Positions 45,601-59,100 of a stretch of 64,000 nt of DNA are shown one piece after another (position 1 is the stretch's first letter; each line of letters starts with the position of its first letter). The stretch is from the NCBI GenBank assembly GCA_007449985.2, contig VIIQ02000132.1, positions 124,001-188,000 of the forward strand, read 5' to 3'. Origin of the DNA: Desmodesmus armatus. Lineage: Eukaryota; Chlorophyta; Chlorophyceae; Sphaeropleales; Scenedesmaceae. The notes under the pieces were generated by a model. The model had not been told where the DNA came from. It did no database searches and worked only from the letters and a program-made list of their open reading frames with translations. Position numbers and translations under genes: made by a program.

Positions 45601-48585
45601 ACCAGGGCGGTGCTGTCAGTCTTGTAGCAGCACACATGAATGCTGTTGACTGTTGGTTTCAAAACAACACAGCAGGCATCGTGAGTGACGAAGCAACCCA
45701 GAATGGTGAAGGCTGGGGAGGTGTGCTGAACTTACAAGAGGCAGCAGCTGTCACCCTCCGCAACAGCACCTTGGCGGACAACAATGCCGGGCATGGCGGC
45801 GCCATTTACGCTCGGGACACAAGCAGGGTCAACATTTCAAGTGCAGTGCACCTCTTTGAAAACAAGGCCAGTCGTGGAGGTGGTGCGGTCTTGCTGAGTG
45901 GATCAAGTGCGGTGAGGCTGAGTGATGGTGTCTTCTTTAAGCACAACTTGGCTGAGTTTGGCGGTGGTATAGCTATGTATGGTGACAGCGCACTGGTTTT
46001 GGGACCTGAAGTGCATGTGACAGGTAATGAGGCCAGTAAAAGTGGAGGTGGTATCTTCTTAGGTGGTGCTAGCAGGATAACCTGGATCCAACCAGGCGCT
46101 ATCAGCAGGGCGCTAATCAATGGCAACAAGGCAGGAGAAGCAGGTGGGGGCCTCTTCCTCTTCTCAGAAGATTTTCTGTGGCAGTCTGTAATAGCTGCTG
46201 CCAGCAACAACACCGCACCATATGCCGCAGACTACTACATTCCAGCAAAGCGCCTGCAGCTTGTGAATGGCACCACTCCGCTTGACCTTATCAGCAGGCT
46301 GGATGGTTCCAGCGTACAAGTCACAGTCAATGCTACTGGGTCCAGAGGTGCCCCAAGCTCTCTGGATGTGCAGGCTTCTCTCCAGGGAGTTCCGATCGCA
46401 TCGCAGAAGACAGCTGACACCACAGGGCTTGCGACCTTCAAAGTGGCTGTCAGAAAGCCACCCGGCCAGTATGATCTGGACTTCACATCGGTGATGGTCC
46501 ATGGCAACAGGACAGTTGTTACTGTGACAATGCCGCTGAACGTCCTGGGCTGCCCCAAGGGTGATGTGGTGGCCAGTACAGGTGATGCCTGCATCACCTG
46601 CGTTGCAGGGAGCTACAGCTTCGACCCCCATAACACCACGTGTGACAAGTGCCCTGATAATGCGGTGTGTCCAGGCTCCTGGGCTGTGCTGCCATTGAAA
46701 GGGTGTTGGAGCAGCTCCCCCTACTCAACTCAGATTCACAGGTGAGCTGCCAGGTGTTGGCGCCCACATGTACACATCGTGATGGTGCAAAATGACAGCT
46801 TCGTGCAGGCTGCGACTATCTGAAAGGGCCGACAGTGCCCGATGCATTGCATGCTGCTGCTAGGGCGACTACACAATTCGCGCGCATTTGAGCTTGCCGA
46901 CATAGCTGTCACACCAGCATCAAATTTAAAACAGCCGTAACGAATTCACGTGCAGTTATCGTGGCCAGAACGTTTGGCAAGATGTGGACGTGGGGCCTCG
47001 CTGCAGCGGAAGTGATTACAAGCTTACAAGCGTGTATAAGCTGTCGGCTTTGTTGCTTGCTGTGTGCAGGTGCAGAAACCCTGAGGCCTGCCCAGGCAAC
47101 AACAGCAACAGCTGTGCACAGGGTTACACTTCGAACCTGTGTGGCGAGTGTGAGGCGAACTGGGGCAGTCCAAGGCCGTTTGTGTGTAGTCAATGTTGGG
47201 CTTCAGGCAAGATCATCACACTCTACGTACTTGCTGCCCTAGCCATGTTGCTCTATGCAAAGGTTCTGTGCCACTTCAGTCTTGCAGACACCACCACCAC
47301 GCGTACAGCTGCTGGGCTAGGTCATGCACAACTATGTGCTCCACAGGCGGAACCACTGGAGGGTCCTTCTGTTGTGCGAGTCAACCAACAGCAGCAGCCC
47401 CGCAGCACCGCGGTGTGTGTAACAGATATCATGCATGTGTTCATGTTCTATCTTCAGTGTATGTGGATCCTTAGCAGCATCGACGTCCGCTACCCTGCGA
47501 GCCTGTCAGCGCCCTTCAACGCTCTGCAGTGGCTGTTCTCTGCCGCATCGCCACGCGCCCTTGGCATCGATTGCATCTTGCGCAGCTGTGGACACATGAC
47601 TGTAGCTGCGCAGGAGTTTGTCCTGAGCATGGTCATGCCCCTGGCTATCATGCTGGTTCTGATTGCGTACGAGATTCTGGTTGGCTTTGCCAAACTTTCG
47701 CGTCGCAACCACCCAGGGGCAGCAGTCAGGGAGCAGCTGCATAAGCTTACTGCCACGAGCATCATTGTGCTGATTACCTTCCTGCCTCAGTTGTTACGGG
47801 CTGTGTTCGGTCTGTTTGCCTGCGTGCCGCTCGACAACCCTGTGTCTGCTCCTTACGAGGCCGAGGCTGTGGGAACTTTTTGGGTCAGCCAGATGTCACA
47901 GCAGTGCTGGCATGGATTCCACAGGGTGCTGGCCCTTGGGGCAGGGATCCCTTTGGTGCTGCTTCTGTGCATTGTGTGGCCAACCAGTATCCTTGTGTTC
48001 ATGCTGAGGCACCGTGGTGGTAGCTTGTACAGCAGCGAGCTACGCCACTATTCCTTCCTCTACTCCCTCTACAAGCCATCTACAGCATGGTGGGAGGTTG
48101 TGATGATTGTGCAGCAGTCAGTGTTGGTTGCAATTACCGTGTTTGCTGTCAGATTGGGCACATACTTTGGTTGTGTCATGCTGCACACCGTGTACTTTTT
48201 GGTGTTTCTGCTGCTTGTGTGGCTAAGGCCTTACAACAGCGCATGCACAGCGGCTGTTGCAAGGCGTGGAGCCCTGTGTGTGTTTGTTACAAGCCTTTCC
48301 ACTTTGCTGTTCATGCCAGCAGGAACCATCAGTGGCCACACCAGTGCTTGCGAGCAGTACGCTGTTGCCGTTGGAGTTGTGGTCTTGTGCATCAACATTG
48401 CCTTTGTGGTGTCTGTTGCCTGGCAACTTGTGAGGGTGGTGAAGTGGACGGCTCTGGCAGGCAAGGTCAAGGGGGTCATCGGCAAGATCACAGCTGTTGT
48501 CTGCCAGATGCTTGGTGTGCGCAAGCATGCTGTTCGGGCTGCAGGGGTGCCCGCTGCCTCTTTTAAGGATCCTGGCATAGTCTGA
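42662..48585 (+). CDS. Pmp-like beta-helix / Cys-rich / multi-TM surface protein, 7 exons
   Basis: Exons: 42662-43322, 43597-43782, 44065-44106, 44215-44526, 44947-45303, 45556-46741, 47070-48585. All phases close; 1419 aa. Signal peptide MTLRAGSLIVLLLALIP, then CTRCALKL. From about 90 to 700 are repeats with GG(A/G)(I/V) and FxxN / NNxA motifs, as in chlamydial polymorphic membrane proteins and other right-handed beta-helices. NVLGCPKGD, TTCDKCPD and AVCPG follow. CRNPEACPG then GYTSNLCGECEANWG form a disulfide-rich stalk. Exon 7 then encodes about nine hydrophobic helices (e.g. IITLYVLAALAMLLYA, LVLIAYEILVG, VLLLCIVWPTSILVF) and a short basic tail. So a large extracellular domain on a multi-pass membrane base. 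Such proteins are common in algal genomes; function unknown. Introns 1-5 are all phase 1, as in exon-shuffled repeat domains. Confidence 0.88.
43901..44032 (+). repeat. ~63 bp tandem duplication with palindrome, intron 2 of Pmp-like gene
   Basis: Two copies of cgtgtgatgtgtggactctg followed by agtccgagtactgtga. Each holds GGACTC-t-GAGTCC, an inverted repeat with a single-base centre. Confidence 0.85.
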
Positions 48586-49142
48586 GCACGTTGGCCGTAC
48601 CCAGCATCTGGCTTAGACCATTTGCTCAGGTGACCAGGGCCAAATTGTTGTGGTTGATACATTTGACAAGCTTCACGCCCGGTATTCAGGCAGTAAGCCT
48701 TTTAGGACCTACTGGCTACAGCTGCATAGTGTGACTGACAGTTGCATATGGTCAAGTCATACCCTTTAGAGTGGCGTTGCTTCCTCAGCAGTGGCATTCT
48801 CTCTTACCACTTGTACGCTTGCTAAACGCTGCTCATGAGGAGTGCTGTGTGAGCTGCCGGGAAGAGGCTTTTTCTGTCAGGCGGCAACGAAATGCATGTG
48901 GGCAGCAAGTTGCTGATTTGAGCCTTGTTGGCTCTTTGTGTTGTTGGGAGTATCCAGGTGCGGTAGAGCCACAGATCTGTCTAGACGCAGCAGTGCAACA
49001 CCTAACCATGAGAGCCGAATGTGTCTGCAGTTAATGCTTACTGATGCAATGATGGCTAAATGCGCTCACTTCAACTGTGAAGCTGCTGCTTTATGGGATG
49101 AGGTTCATCTGAGAGGGTGAAAGTGCTGTGTGAAACGTTGCA
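48586..49142. other. 3' flank of Pmp-like gene, no gene seen
   Basis: Expected 3' UTR and spacer before the inverted repeat copy. Short unsupported open frames only. Confidence 0.4.
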
Positions 49143-49455
49143 AGTGGCATGGAAGGGGGAGTGTTGTTACATGTTTAATCAAAGATGAAAGTGCGACTCA
49201 CTGTCTGGTCCGAGCCACACAATCACAACAGCACAAGCTGTTGGCAATATCTGGGTTGCAGGGCTCGTCATGCAGCACCAGCACACAAGGATGCACAGTC
49301 ACACTGGACAACCTCACTGACAGTGCCAGACAGATCGGAACAGAGCACGTCTTGCAGACAGACAGGCAGTCTTGCAAACCTGACAGCAAATCTTGCAAAC
49401 TGACAGATGGACACAAGCTGACAGAGCCACCCTCCCTCCCTTGCCAACAACATCG
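49143..49455 (-). repeat. dispersed ~300 bp repeat, - copy
   Basis: Reverse complement of 40718-41005. With that copy it brackets the intact Cys-repeat/Pmp pair (41006-49142) in inverted orientation. It contains an extra small tandem (cagtcttgcaaac, ctgacagcaaatcttgcaaa) absent from the + copy. Confidence 0.85.
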
Positions 49456-52400
49456 AACAAGCACCATGGCGCGACAAACACAGCCTGAAGAGCACTTGGT
49501 CCGCAACTTGACCTGGCTGTATGCCACAACAGGCACGACTCTAACTGCACCCCACCACGGCTGACCCCTGGACGTTTCACAAACACACATAGCCTTGTTG
49601 GCACAGCCCAACTCTAATCACCGCCTGTGGCGACACCGCGGCGTCGCTCTCATCAGGCTTTCAAACCAACTGGACGACATGCACATTCCGCGCACAGCCA
49701 GTCGCTGATCTTGCTCCACGCACCCTGCCACAACACTGTGGCATCAAATGGGTGAGCGAGGTAGTGTGTGATGTAGGTGGGAGTGTGCAAGCAGACGCAG
49801 CATGTGTCTTGACCATGTGGCACACAGGTTGCACGCATCATGTGCACGCAAGGAATCAAGCTGGGCAGGACTGTGGATCCGTAGCAAGCATTGAACACTG
49901 CTCAAACACACGACACGACCTGGCAAGAGCTGATTAGATGCCAGCTCAAAGCTGCGACAACATGATGCACATGGGAAGCACAAGCCTGGGTCTGCAGTAT
50001 GCACAGCAAGACCAACAACCCCTCTCAAGACCTGCGGCAAGCTCTTGTCAAGGCAGAGCCTGATCCACAGGGTACAGTGGGGGCAACTGACAGACAACAA
50101 GCGCAATGGGGTCCTGAAGGCCTGACGGAAAACCACGACACACACACATGAGTGCTGGGCAATATGCAGTAACACCTCTGAACTCTTGACTGCCTGCTAT
50201 CATCATCACACCGAAGGGGCCCCCAACTGAGGCATCAAGGCACTGGCAGATCAGCGCCACAAGGGCAGATGTTGCAATCAGGGCCACCAGGGTGATGCCC
50301 TCACAATGATCCTTGTGAACACCAAGCAACGGCACCTCGATGAGTGCAACCGATCAGTGCCGCTGCGGCATCCTGTACAACTTGCACCCGGTGTGGCAGA
50401 ATGTCCTGATTGATATAAGGACCTTGCTCGGCTGTTGCATGTAAGGGCCTTGCTGGGGGGCACATACAAGCTTGACAGGCCGCCACCAGCAGTTACTAAA
50501 CAAACAGCACCACAATTCAGGCCACAACAGTACTCAGCAACAGCCACACTGGCCTACACTCCTCACACCGCCACGTGCAAACCAGGAGCAGACCAGTGTA
50601 CGCCACCTGCTGCCTTGCGTACGGTCAAGGACAACGGGGGCAGGGACACACATGAGGCCGGTGTCACAAACAGTGCTCACAGAACAAGAAGCAGAAGCAG
50701 GCATGCAACCCTGGATCATGTGCCGCAAGTGGCAGGGATGGATGCATGCCTTCCAAGTCGGCAACTGCCAGCCCATAATCACCAAAACAGATTACTAGGC
50801 ACAGTCGAGCCCCAAACCACCAGCCGTATATAACGCAGAGAAGTCTGTTACTGAACCGCTTCACAACAAGCCAGCATGTAATCCTGAAGCTGTACATCCG
50901 CGGTCCCTGCACAGGCACAGCACAGCAGGCCTGCACCTTCACCAGCAAAGCATCCTCCGCTATATCGGTAGCACACATACAGAACATGCAGGCAAGGTAC
51001 CACAGTCCACAGTACACCCACAATCACAATCTACACGCCAAGCACCAGCGTGCACTGCAACAGCCAGCAAGTGCAGTGTGGATGCATGTCAGGCCGAACA
51101 TGCACCTCTCAACTTAGTTGCAAGACCCAGCTGTACAGCATTGTACTGCATACTGCCAGCACAATGGACCACCCGCAAGACCCAGCTGTACAGCATTGCA
51201 CTGCATACTGCCAGTACAATCAAGCATCTGCACCAGCTGTCACCTCTCAACCAATTTACTTCACAAGGTAAACAACTGCCACAGCTGCCGTCAAAAGACT
51301 CTGTGGTTGCAGCCTTCCTCAACACGACACGTCGTCGCCAGCAACAGCAGCGCCTGAACATCCCCACCCAGAGCACCTTGACAGTCCCTTGCCCCTGCAC
51401 GTCATACAACTCGAAACTAGACCGTCCAAAATACGGCACGCCTGCCCAAAACGCATGCCGAATGTCCAACCCGTGCTCATTTGACATGCATCGCTACCCC
51501 GCCCCTTGGTACGCAACATCAAGGCAGGGCAACTGGACTCCACCGTCTGAGAAGGCGACATCCGACATACAGACAGCATCCCCCAAGCATGCACATTGAT
51601 CGAAATACGCGGCCAGCAACCTGTCTCAACCAAACATGCATTCAGCAGGCTTTTGCACTTGCTGCCTGATTGTCCTGATACTTGCTGCAGCCTCCGAGGA
51701 GTCCAGAAACCACCCCCACCTGTGTGCCTCCCAAATAAGGAGCGCTGTCAACACCACAAACCACAATCAGGATATCAGCAGGACTGATCAGAGCACACAG
51801 CCGATCAGGCCCTTGCTTGGCAAGCGCCCTGCTGTTTCAACACACACTCCTAATAGCACAGTACCGCCCAGCTGCACAATCTGCAAAGGCCCACACAAAG
51901 CTTGCTGCCAAACAAATCCGCCCGCTCAAAAGTCCTGCAAATGCAGTGATCAACACAGGAGGCATGTACTCAACCCCACTGAGGGGCACCCACAGTGCGT
52001 GCGCAACCGAGGACGGCATGCACATAAGAGGCACAGGGCTGTACAAGACGTTCCCAAGAGGCAAGGGGGGTACATAGGGCAACCCAGGACCTGTCAAGAC
52101 CGTCGACACACCACTTGCCAAAGGAAGAGCGACTGATGCAGCTGGACACACCTCAAACCACCCATCACTGGACTTCACTGCTTTTCAGCAGGCATGGCAG
52201 CACACACCTGCACCTGCCCCACACACAGACACAGAGCCACAGAGCTGATAGACATGTGGACACTGTACATATCCAAACACACAGGAAGGTACAGACAAAA
52301 CCCACGGCCCCTGACAAAGCATGCTTTCTAGCCCCACCAAGGACACTCGGTGCTGCAGGTCTTGTATGCTTGACATAGAAGACACGACCACAGGTCCAAC

Positions 52401-53109
52401 AAGGACCGCTGGCTACACAGCAGGGCGCGCTGGCTGCACACTGCCCCTTTGGAGGCAAACATTTACTTGAGGAACCATCAAACAATCCTGAGGCATGTTG
52501 ATGCAACAGGCCTCACTGCGGCAAGACACACTGGAAGCATCCTGGCGCAAGGCACGGCAGCATCACAGCCTTTGGTGCAGGCATGACACAGCCTGCTGCA
52601 CACGTGTCCCATATCTGCAGACAGGTTGACACTGACCGCAAGCCTGACCACACAACATGACTGCCATGCCCAAGCCAACCCACACAACAATAGAGGCATT
52701 CCAGGGGCACCCACCAAAATGTGCAACACACCCTAACCGTTTTGGCACCCTTCACCCCCCATCCCTCGCTCTCCCTTTGGCCACAATAACATTTTCAAAC
52801 GCCCTACCCTCACACACCGCGAGGCAGCCTGCACTGTGCAACAAGCCAGCAATAAATGACCTTGGCCAAGTAAAAGCCTTTGCGGCTACATCAGCACAAA
52901 CAACAGCTCCGCAGCTAAATGATCCCGACTGGCTGCCTCCACTAGTCCCAAACATGAATCAAAGAGTTCCACAACAATGGCACCACAAACGCATCTATGC
53001 ACGCAGCAACCTGCCTCTGGGCAGGCATAGACAGCTGCAATCAACCAAACACAAAGCTACTGCATCCCCTGCAGCTGCTGATCAACTACCAGCTTCCAGA
53101 AGCAGCACC
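49456..53109. other. long interval without supported gene
   Basis: C/A-rich on +, that is G/T-rich on -, the composition of introns and 3' flanks of leftward genes here. Two hydrophobic open frames on the - strand (about 50048-50335 and 51837-52178) could be exons but show no family match. A 57 bp tandem duplication (gcaagacccagctgtacagc, 51119 and 51176) is present. Part of it is likely 3' UTR of the RRM gene. Confidence 0.45.
51119..51232 (+). repeat. 57 bp tandem duplication
   Basis: gcaagacccagctgtacagc, then attg(t/c)actgcatactgccag, twice in a row with a 57 bp period. Non-coding context. Confidence 0.85.
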
Positions 53110-56100
53110 TTACATGGTGCCAACCTCACTCCCGGGGGCAGACCCTCCATCGCTGCCCCTTGACCCCACGCCATCACCACCCCTGCCAAACAGGTTTCCT
53201 GCGCTGCCACTGTCAGTCATACCAGAGCTACCAGAATACATGGGAGGCAGGCCACCTGGCTGCATAGCAGGCCCTGCCCTAGCACCACCAGCGACAGCAG
53301 GAGACCCACTGCGCACGGGAGCAGTGCTGTACAGCGCAGAAGCAGCAGCCGCCGCAGAACCCACACCATCCCTAGGCGGTCTGCCAAATGCGGGAGAGGA
53401 TGCACCAACGCGCAGCCCAGACCCCACAGAGCCAAACCCTCCAATGTGGCCGGACCCGCCCAGACCTCCCAAGTTGGACCCAAAAGCTCCTCCAAACAGC
53501 TCCCCAGTATCACCAGCCTCCTGCAGACCGAACAACCTGCGGCTGCACACACCCCCTGCACCAGGGGTAGGGCCCATAGCTGCTTCGCCAGCATAGCTAC
53601 CGCGTGGCGGTGTTGCTAGGCCTGTGGCGAATGCATTGTGCACACCGTGTGCTCCATACATGCCTGGGGTGCCGGCAGGGCTCAGAGAGGCTGCGTTCCA
53701 AGGCATGTCGGTGGGCTTGGCTGGGGTGTCGGGGCCCAGGGTGGGCATAAGGGTGGTGAATTGCAAGGAGAGGGTGGAGCCAGAGGGGAGCTTGACGCCG
53801 CCGAGGACCGAGATGGCCTTCTGGGCATGCTCCATGGAGTCATAGCTGATGATGGCGAAGTCCTGCATTACAGAGCAGTAGAAGAGGACACAGCAGCAGT
53901 AGCTCGAGTGTGAACGCCTCCATCCGAGTCAGAGTCCGAGGAAGGCCTGAACGTTCCACTGCTGGATCAAACAATATTGCACAATGGGTCCTAGTAGACA
54001 GCGTCCAGGACAGGTCACCTTGACAGAACTGCAAGCAGAGCGAAAAAGGAGCGAAATCATTCCTACAGACCTGCCACACACAAATTACAAGCCTTCCTCA
54101 GTGCGGTCTGCTGCGCTTCGCTCACATGCATACAGCCTCCCTCACCTGATCAGGTTGCTTGCTCACAGCCCTCAATGGTCCACAGATTTCAAACAGCGAC
54201 CTCAGATCTCCATCCGTGAGGCCAGGTGGCAGCCCCGTCACCAACACCTGGCGCTGGCCAGGCTGGCTCAGGTTCTCCAACCCCATGCGGGCCCCACCTC
54301 CAGCCATCATACCCCCTGCACCACCTCCACCCATCAGGGTTGGTGGGGAGAACAGGCCACCACCTTGCCCAGGGGGCCCGCCTGCATTAGGCCTGGGCCC
54401 CCCGAAACCACCCATTCCTGCAGGACCTCCCATGAAGGGCCCAGGGGGTATCTGAAGCCCAGCCAAGCCCCCAGGACCACCTAGTCCCCCTAAGCCTGCG
54501 GGAGCAGACATAGGAGGACTGAACAGCCCGCCAGCGCTGCCGCCAGCCGTCCTGAGACCCCCAGCAGGCGGTGTGCCGGGGGGTCCCCCCGGCATTCCCA
54601 ACAGCCCCCCAGCACTTGGGCTAAATGCCCCTGGATCTCCTGCTGTTCCTGTCATTTGCATGAGCAGCTGCAGCTGCTGGTCAAGGTTGCCAGCTGTGCT
54701 GACATCCAGCCCACCCAGTCCTGCAGGATAGCCTGCACTGCCGCCGGCACCCTGCAGCAACTGCAGCGCTGAGGGACCCCCCATATCACCCATCCCGTAC
54801 TCAAAGCTGTTGCGCCTGCCCCTGCCTTGCCCCATAGCAGCAGGGTGCATGCCGGGCGGGGTGTTGCCCAGAGCACCAAGGCTGCTACTCATCATACCAC
54901 CCATGGCTCCCCCCAGCACACCAGGAGGAGACAGGCCAACTGCCGGCCCCCTCGGCCACATCCCACCCAGTGCTGAGCCATACCCTGCTGCATCAAAGGA
55001 CTGGCGAGCAGGGTTCAGGGCGTCAAACCCTCCGAGGCCGCCGAGGGCGCCAAGGGGGGGGTTGGGCGGGAAGGGGGTGACGCCAGGGCCGCGACGGCTG
55101 CTGGCCATGCCGCGGGGGGTGCCGGGCTGGCGGCCGGGGTTGCCGTCGACTGAGGCGCGGGAGTTGCCCAGGGTGGCCTTGCGGGCCTGCAGGGAACGCA
55201 AAACAAGTCACACACATTTGCAGGTCAGCATCGCCCGTCTACGCCATACCAGCACAACAGCCGGGCCAAACGATGCTGCAGTGACGGAAGATGCTTGTTC
55301 AAGATGCACATCCCTGAAATGCACCTCCGTAAGGAAAGGGTCAAGCCAAGCAAGGATGCAAATGACCACTGTCACGACACACATGCAGAGGTGACAGCAA
55401 CTCAAGACATTTGCACTAGTCTGCAGTGACCCCAGAGAAGCCACCCCCGATACAAGCGCCTCACCTGTCTCAGTGCCTGCTGGCGTGCCTTGGCTGTGGC
55501 GCTGGTGGAGTAGGCCACGTGGATGGCCCCACCCCCCAGCGGATAGTTGTTGAAAAGCAGCATGGCCTGCTCTGCTGCCTGGGGGTTGCTGAAGGTGATG
55601 AAGCCATAGCCCTGCAGACACACATGCACGTTGACAGCACAGAGTCAGCTGTTTGATGCAACAGTCAAGGACATCGATGTTGACAGACAAACATGAAAAG
55701 TGCCCATGGCACGGTTCTACAAAACCCGCAGGCTTCAAAATGTATCCAGTACATGGACTGTAGCATTCGTTTGCTCCCTAGCCGCCCTGATTCTGGGTGG
55801 TGCACAGCATAACTCCTGAGCAGGGAAGGGAAGAGTCGAAGGACACGACACACCATCACTGAAGCAGTGTGCATGCTTGCACAGCTTGAGAGCTTCCTTG
55901 GAAGAGTTCCCAAACAAGAACGAGCAAGCAAACAGCATCAACTGGCATAGCGCGGACGATATCAAGCTGCAGGTCCTGACACACGATGCGATGCCGTGCT
56001 GCACAGCATTGGTTGATGCCATGTGTGCCATGTGGAAACAGGGCCTCCACATGCATCTTGAGGCTAGGTGGGTGGGGTGGCACGAGGCGGGTGGGGTAGC

Positions 56101-59100
56101 AAAAGCCCACTGAGGAGAACACAAAGCTCCTCCAAGTGCGCCCAAACATCTGGCGGTGACTGAGTGCGCTTCACTGGCCCTGTCAAAAACCTAGCCCAAC
56201 CGCGGAAATGCCCGGGCGCCCATGACACCAAACCAACTTGACAGAGCCCACTGGGCCACCCTCTGCAGTGACTACATCAACGCACACGCATCCTGCCAGA
56301 GCCACAATCCCAGCGTAACCTCCACCATTGGACCCCCCCCCTCTCGCCAAAGTGCTAGCTGCCCCTGGCGACCACATGCGGCTTGGTTGGACCTGTCAAA
56401 GAGGTTGACAGCGGCGGGCCCTTGACAGATCCGCTGCCATCAACCCCGCCTGCCAGCTTCCAACTATGCCACGCTGGGTGGACACCCCCAAAACTGGCAT
56501 GACCCATACATGACCCAGCCGGCCAGCTGAGCCACCAGCCTGCACCTCCAACCAGGGGTTGGTGTCTCCCTTTCCTCAGATGTATGGGAGCAGAATGGTA
56601 TATATATACAGTCAGTCATAGACATCACCACGTCAACTAGCGTGCCACATGTGCTGCACAAGTGCTGCCAGCTTTGCGGTGCGTTACCAAAGCTGCCCAG
56701 CTCGGTCAACGCACCGCAGCAACTGACAGCACCCATACAGCAGGCCACCCACCACCGCAGCGTCTTGGCTGCCATCGCCAACACTGCCTCACGATGCACC
56801 AGGGATGATGCAAACAGAAAAATCTCTGACAGTGATGGTTGCCTTCCCCTGCTGCCAGTCTCTACAAAACGCTGACTGGCCCTCTGAAGGCCATCGCCAT
56901 ACCTTGCCTGGAGTGAAGCTGACAGGGGGGTGGCCAGCTGCACGTGAGCAGTTCAGGCGCGCAGCCCACCACCCCATCGTGCAGCTGCACTGCAAGTCAA
57001 GAGTACATGGCCTGCTGGGCAAACATGCGGGCGATGAAGTTGGAACATGGGCCCTGCTGTGGCCGCTGATATGCCAATGACTCCGAAGCTATACATGACC
57101 CCTTGAGACCTATGGTCGTAGCAGCATGCTTGCAGCAGGTGCAGCAGAATCCTGTGGGCAAGGTAGCCACATGCGAAAAAGCCGACAGCCCCCTGCTGCA
57201 TCCTGCTGCTGCAACTTGCTGTAAAGTGTCCGGTGGTGTCGCTAAAGCCACCACTTTTTCTCAACACCCTGGCGGGAAAAAAAGGAAGAAAAGATAAAAA
57301 GACATCATGGCCCTGCCCCAACAACATGCAACAATGGCCATCCCATGATATGTCATAGGTCACCCCTCCACTCACCATGCTGCGGCCTCCGTCAGGGATG
57401 TCCACTTTTGTCACCTCCCCAGCCTGTGAGAACAGCTCACGCAGCTGCTCACGCGTCACACTCTCCATCAGGCCAGACACATGCAGGATCTGCAGGGAGT
57501 GACAGCAAGCGTGGTAGCAGCAAGACAGATGAGGGCCGATGCAGAAGCCACACCCGCCTGCCGATGTGCCGCATGGCATTTGTAACTGACATTGCATGGC
57601 CCAGAGCCTCCATCACACAGCTTGTAAGACTGCTGGCAGCACATGTGCCATGCGCCTTATCATGTGAAGCACTTGCTAGCTGGCAATACTTGCAGGCGAT
57701 AAGCATTCACAAACTCACAGCAGTGCCGCAGTGCATCAGCAGTCGCCTGAAAAACCCACCAGCTTGTACAATGTCGAGGCAAAAAGCAAAACCTTCATGT
57801 CCCAGAGCAACAAAATACCAACATCACTCACCACAGGGCCCTGGTCCTTCTCCAAACTGCTCCTGCCAGACCCAGTCGCCACATCATCACCAGGCCTTAC
57901 AGCCTCACCCTGTCCTGCAGGCGCTGCACCACCATCACTCCCATTCTTGCCATCCCCATCCTTGCCAAGGGTAGTACCCTTGCCCTCAGCAGCAGCAGCT
58001 GCCACCGCGGTCGCGCCCGCCTCCCCATGGCCGTTGCTTCCCCCATCACTGTTGGTCCCTGCAGGGCCGCTGTTGGTGGTGAAGAGGTTCTGGCGGGATG
58101 CCTTGGCAGACATGGGGGTAGGGGACAGGCTCTGGGGGTGCCGGGGGCTCAGGGTGGGGTCACCGATGGCCAGGCCGGCCATGCCAGGGATGAGGGAGGG
58201 CAGGAGCTGCTGCTGCGTGCGCAGCTGGGCCAGGACGTTTTGGTTGCGGGTCTGCTGCTGCTCGTGGAGGTAGAACAGGCGCATGCGCAGACCTGCACAC
58301 AGGCACAAATGCAGCAGTGTCGACGATGTGTAGACGCCATGGCATTGTCGTGGGGATCAGCTTATCAAGCTGGGGAGGGCTCATAATGGTGCTCAAACAT
58401 ACTTGGGCGGCGAAAACAGAGGCACTCTTGTCTGTGTTGTAAACAATGCCGCCACCTAGGCCGGTAGTTGTGGCTAGTGACTACCACGATAACAAGACAG
58501 CCTGGCAAGCCATTATAACAACCCAGGTGGTGATTTTTCGTGGAGACAGCCAGAATGCTTTCAACCTTTACCTGCCAGTGTCTCCTTGCCGTGCAGCCTC
58601 CTGATGGCATCATGGGCCTGACGGCGGCTGGCAAAAGTGGCGATGGCGCGGCCCTGCACATGTAAGCAACAATGCAGTGAGACACCGACGACTATGTTAC
58701 CATCACAACTGAACCCCAGCAGCATGCAGCTGTGCACAGCAGCCCCTAACCCGGTGTGATGTGAATGCATGCTGTAAGCGCAAACCCAGCAATCCCCACT
58801 GCGGAAACAAGAGGAGCACCGAGCAAGGCTGCAGTGCAGCAGGAATGCATGCATGTGTCAGCACACTCTGGTAAGGCCAGGTGTGTCCCCACCTCGCTCT
58901 TGCCGTCGTCCCGGTAGGCCACCTCCACTCTCTCCACGCCTGCATCATGGGCTGCTGCGTTGTCAGCCTCGGCAGCAGCCTCCAGCAGGGCACACACGTC
59001 AGCAGCGGTGTACTCCCAGGGCAGGCCCAGCACAGCAACCTGCAGGAAGGCAGATTGCACATGCAGGTGATCGTGGGTCAGCACACATTCAGAGCAACCT

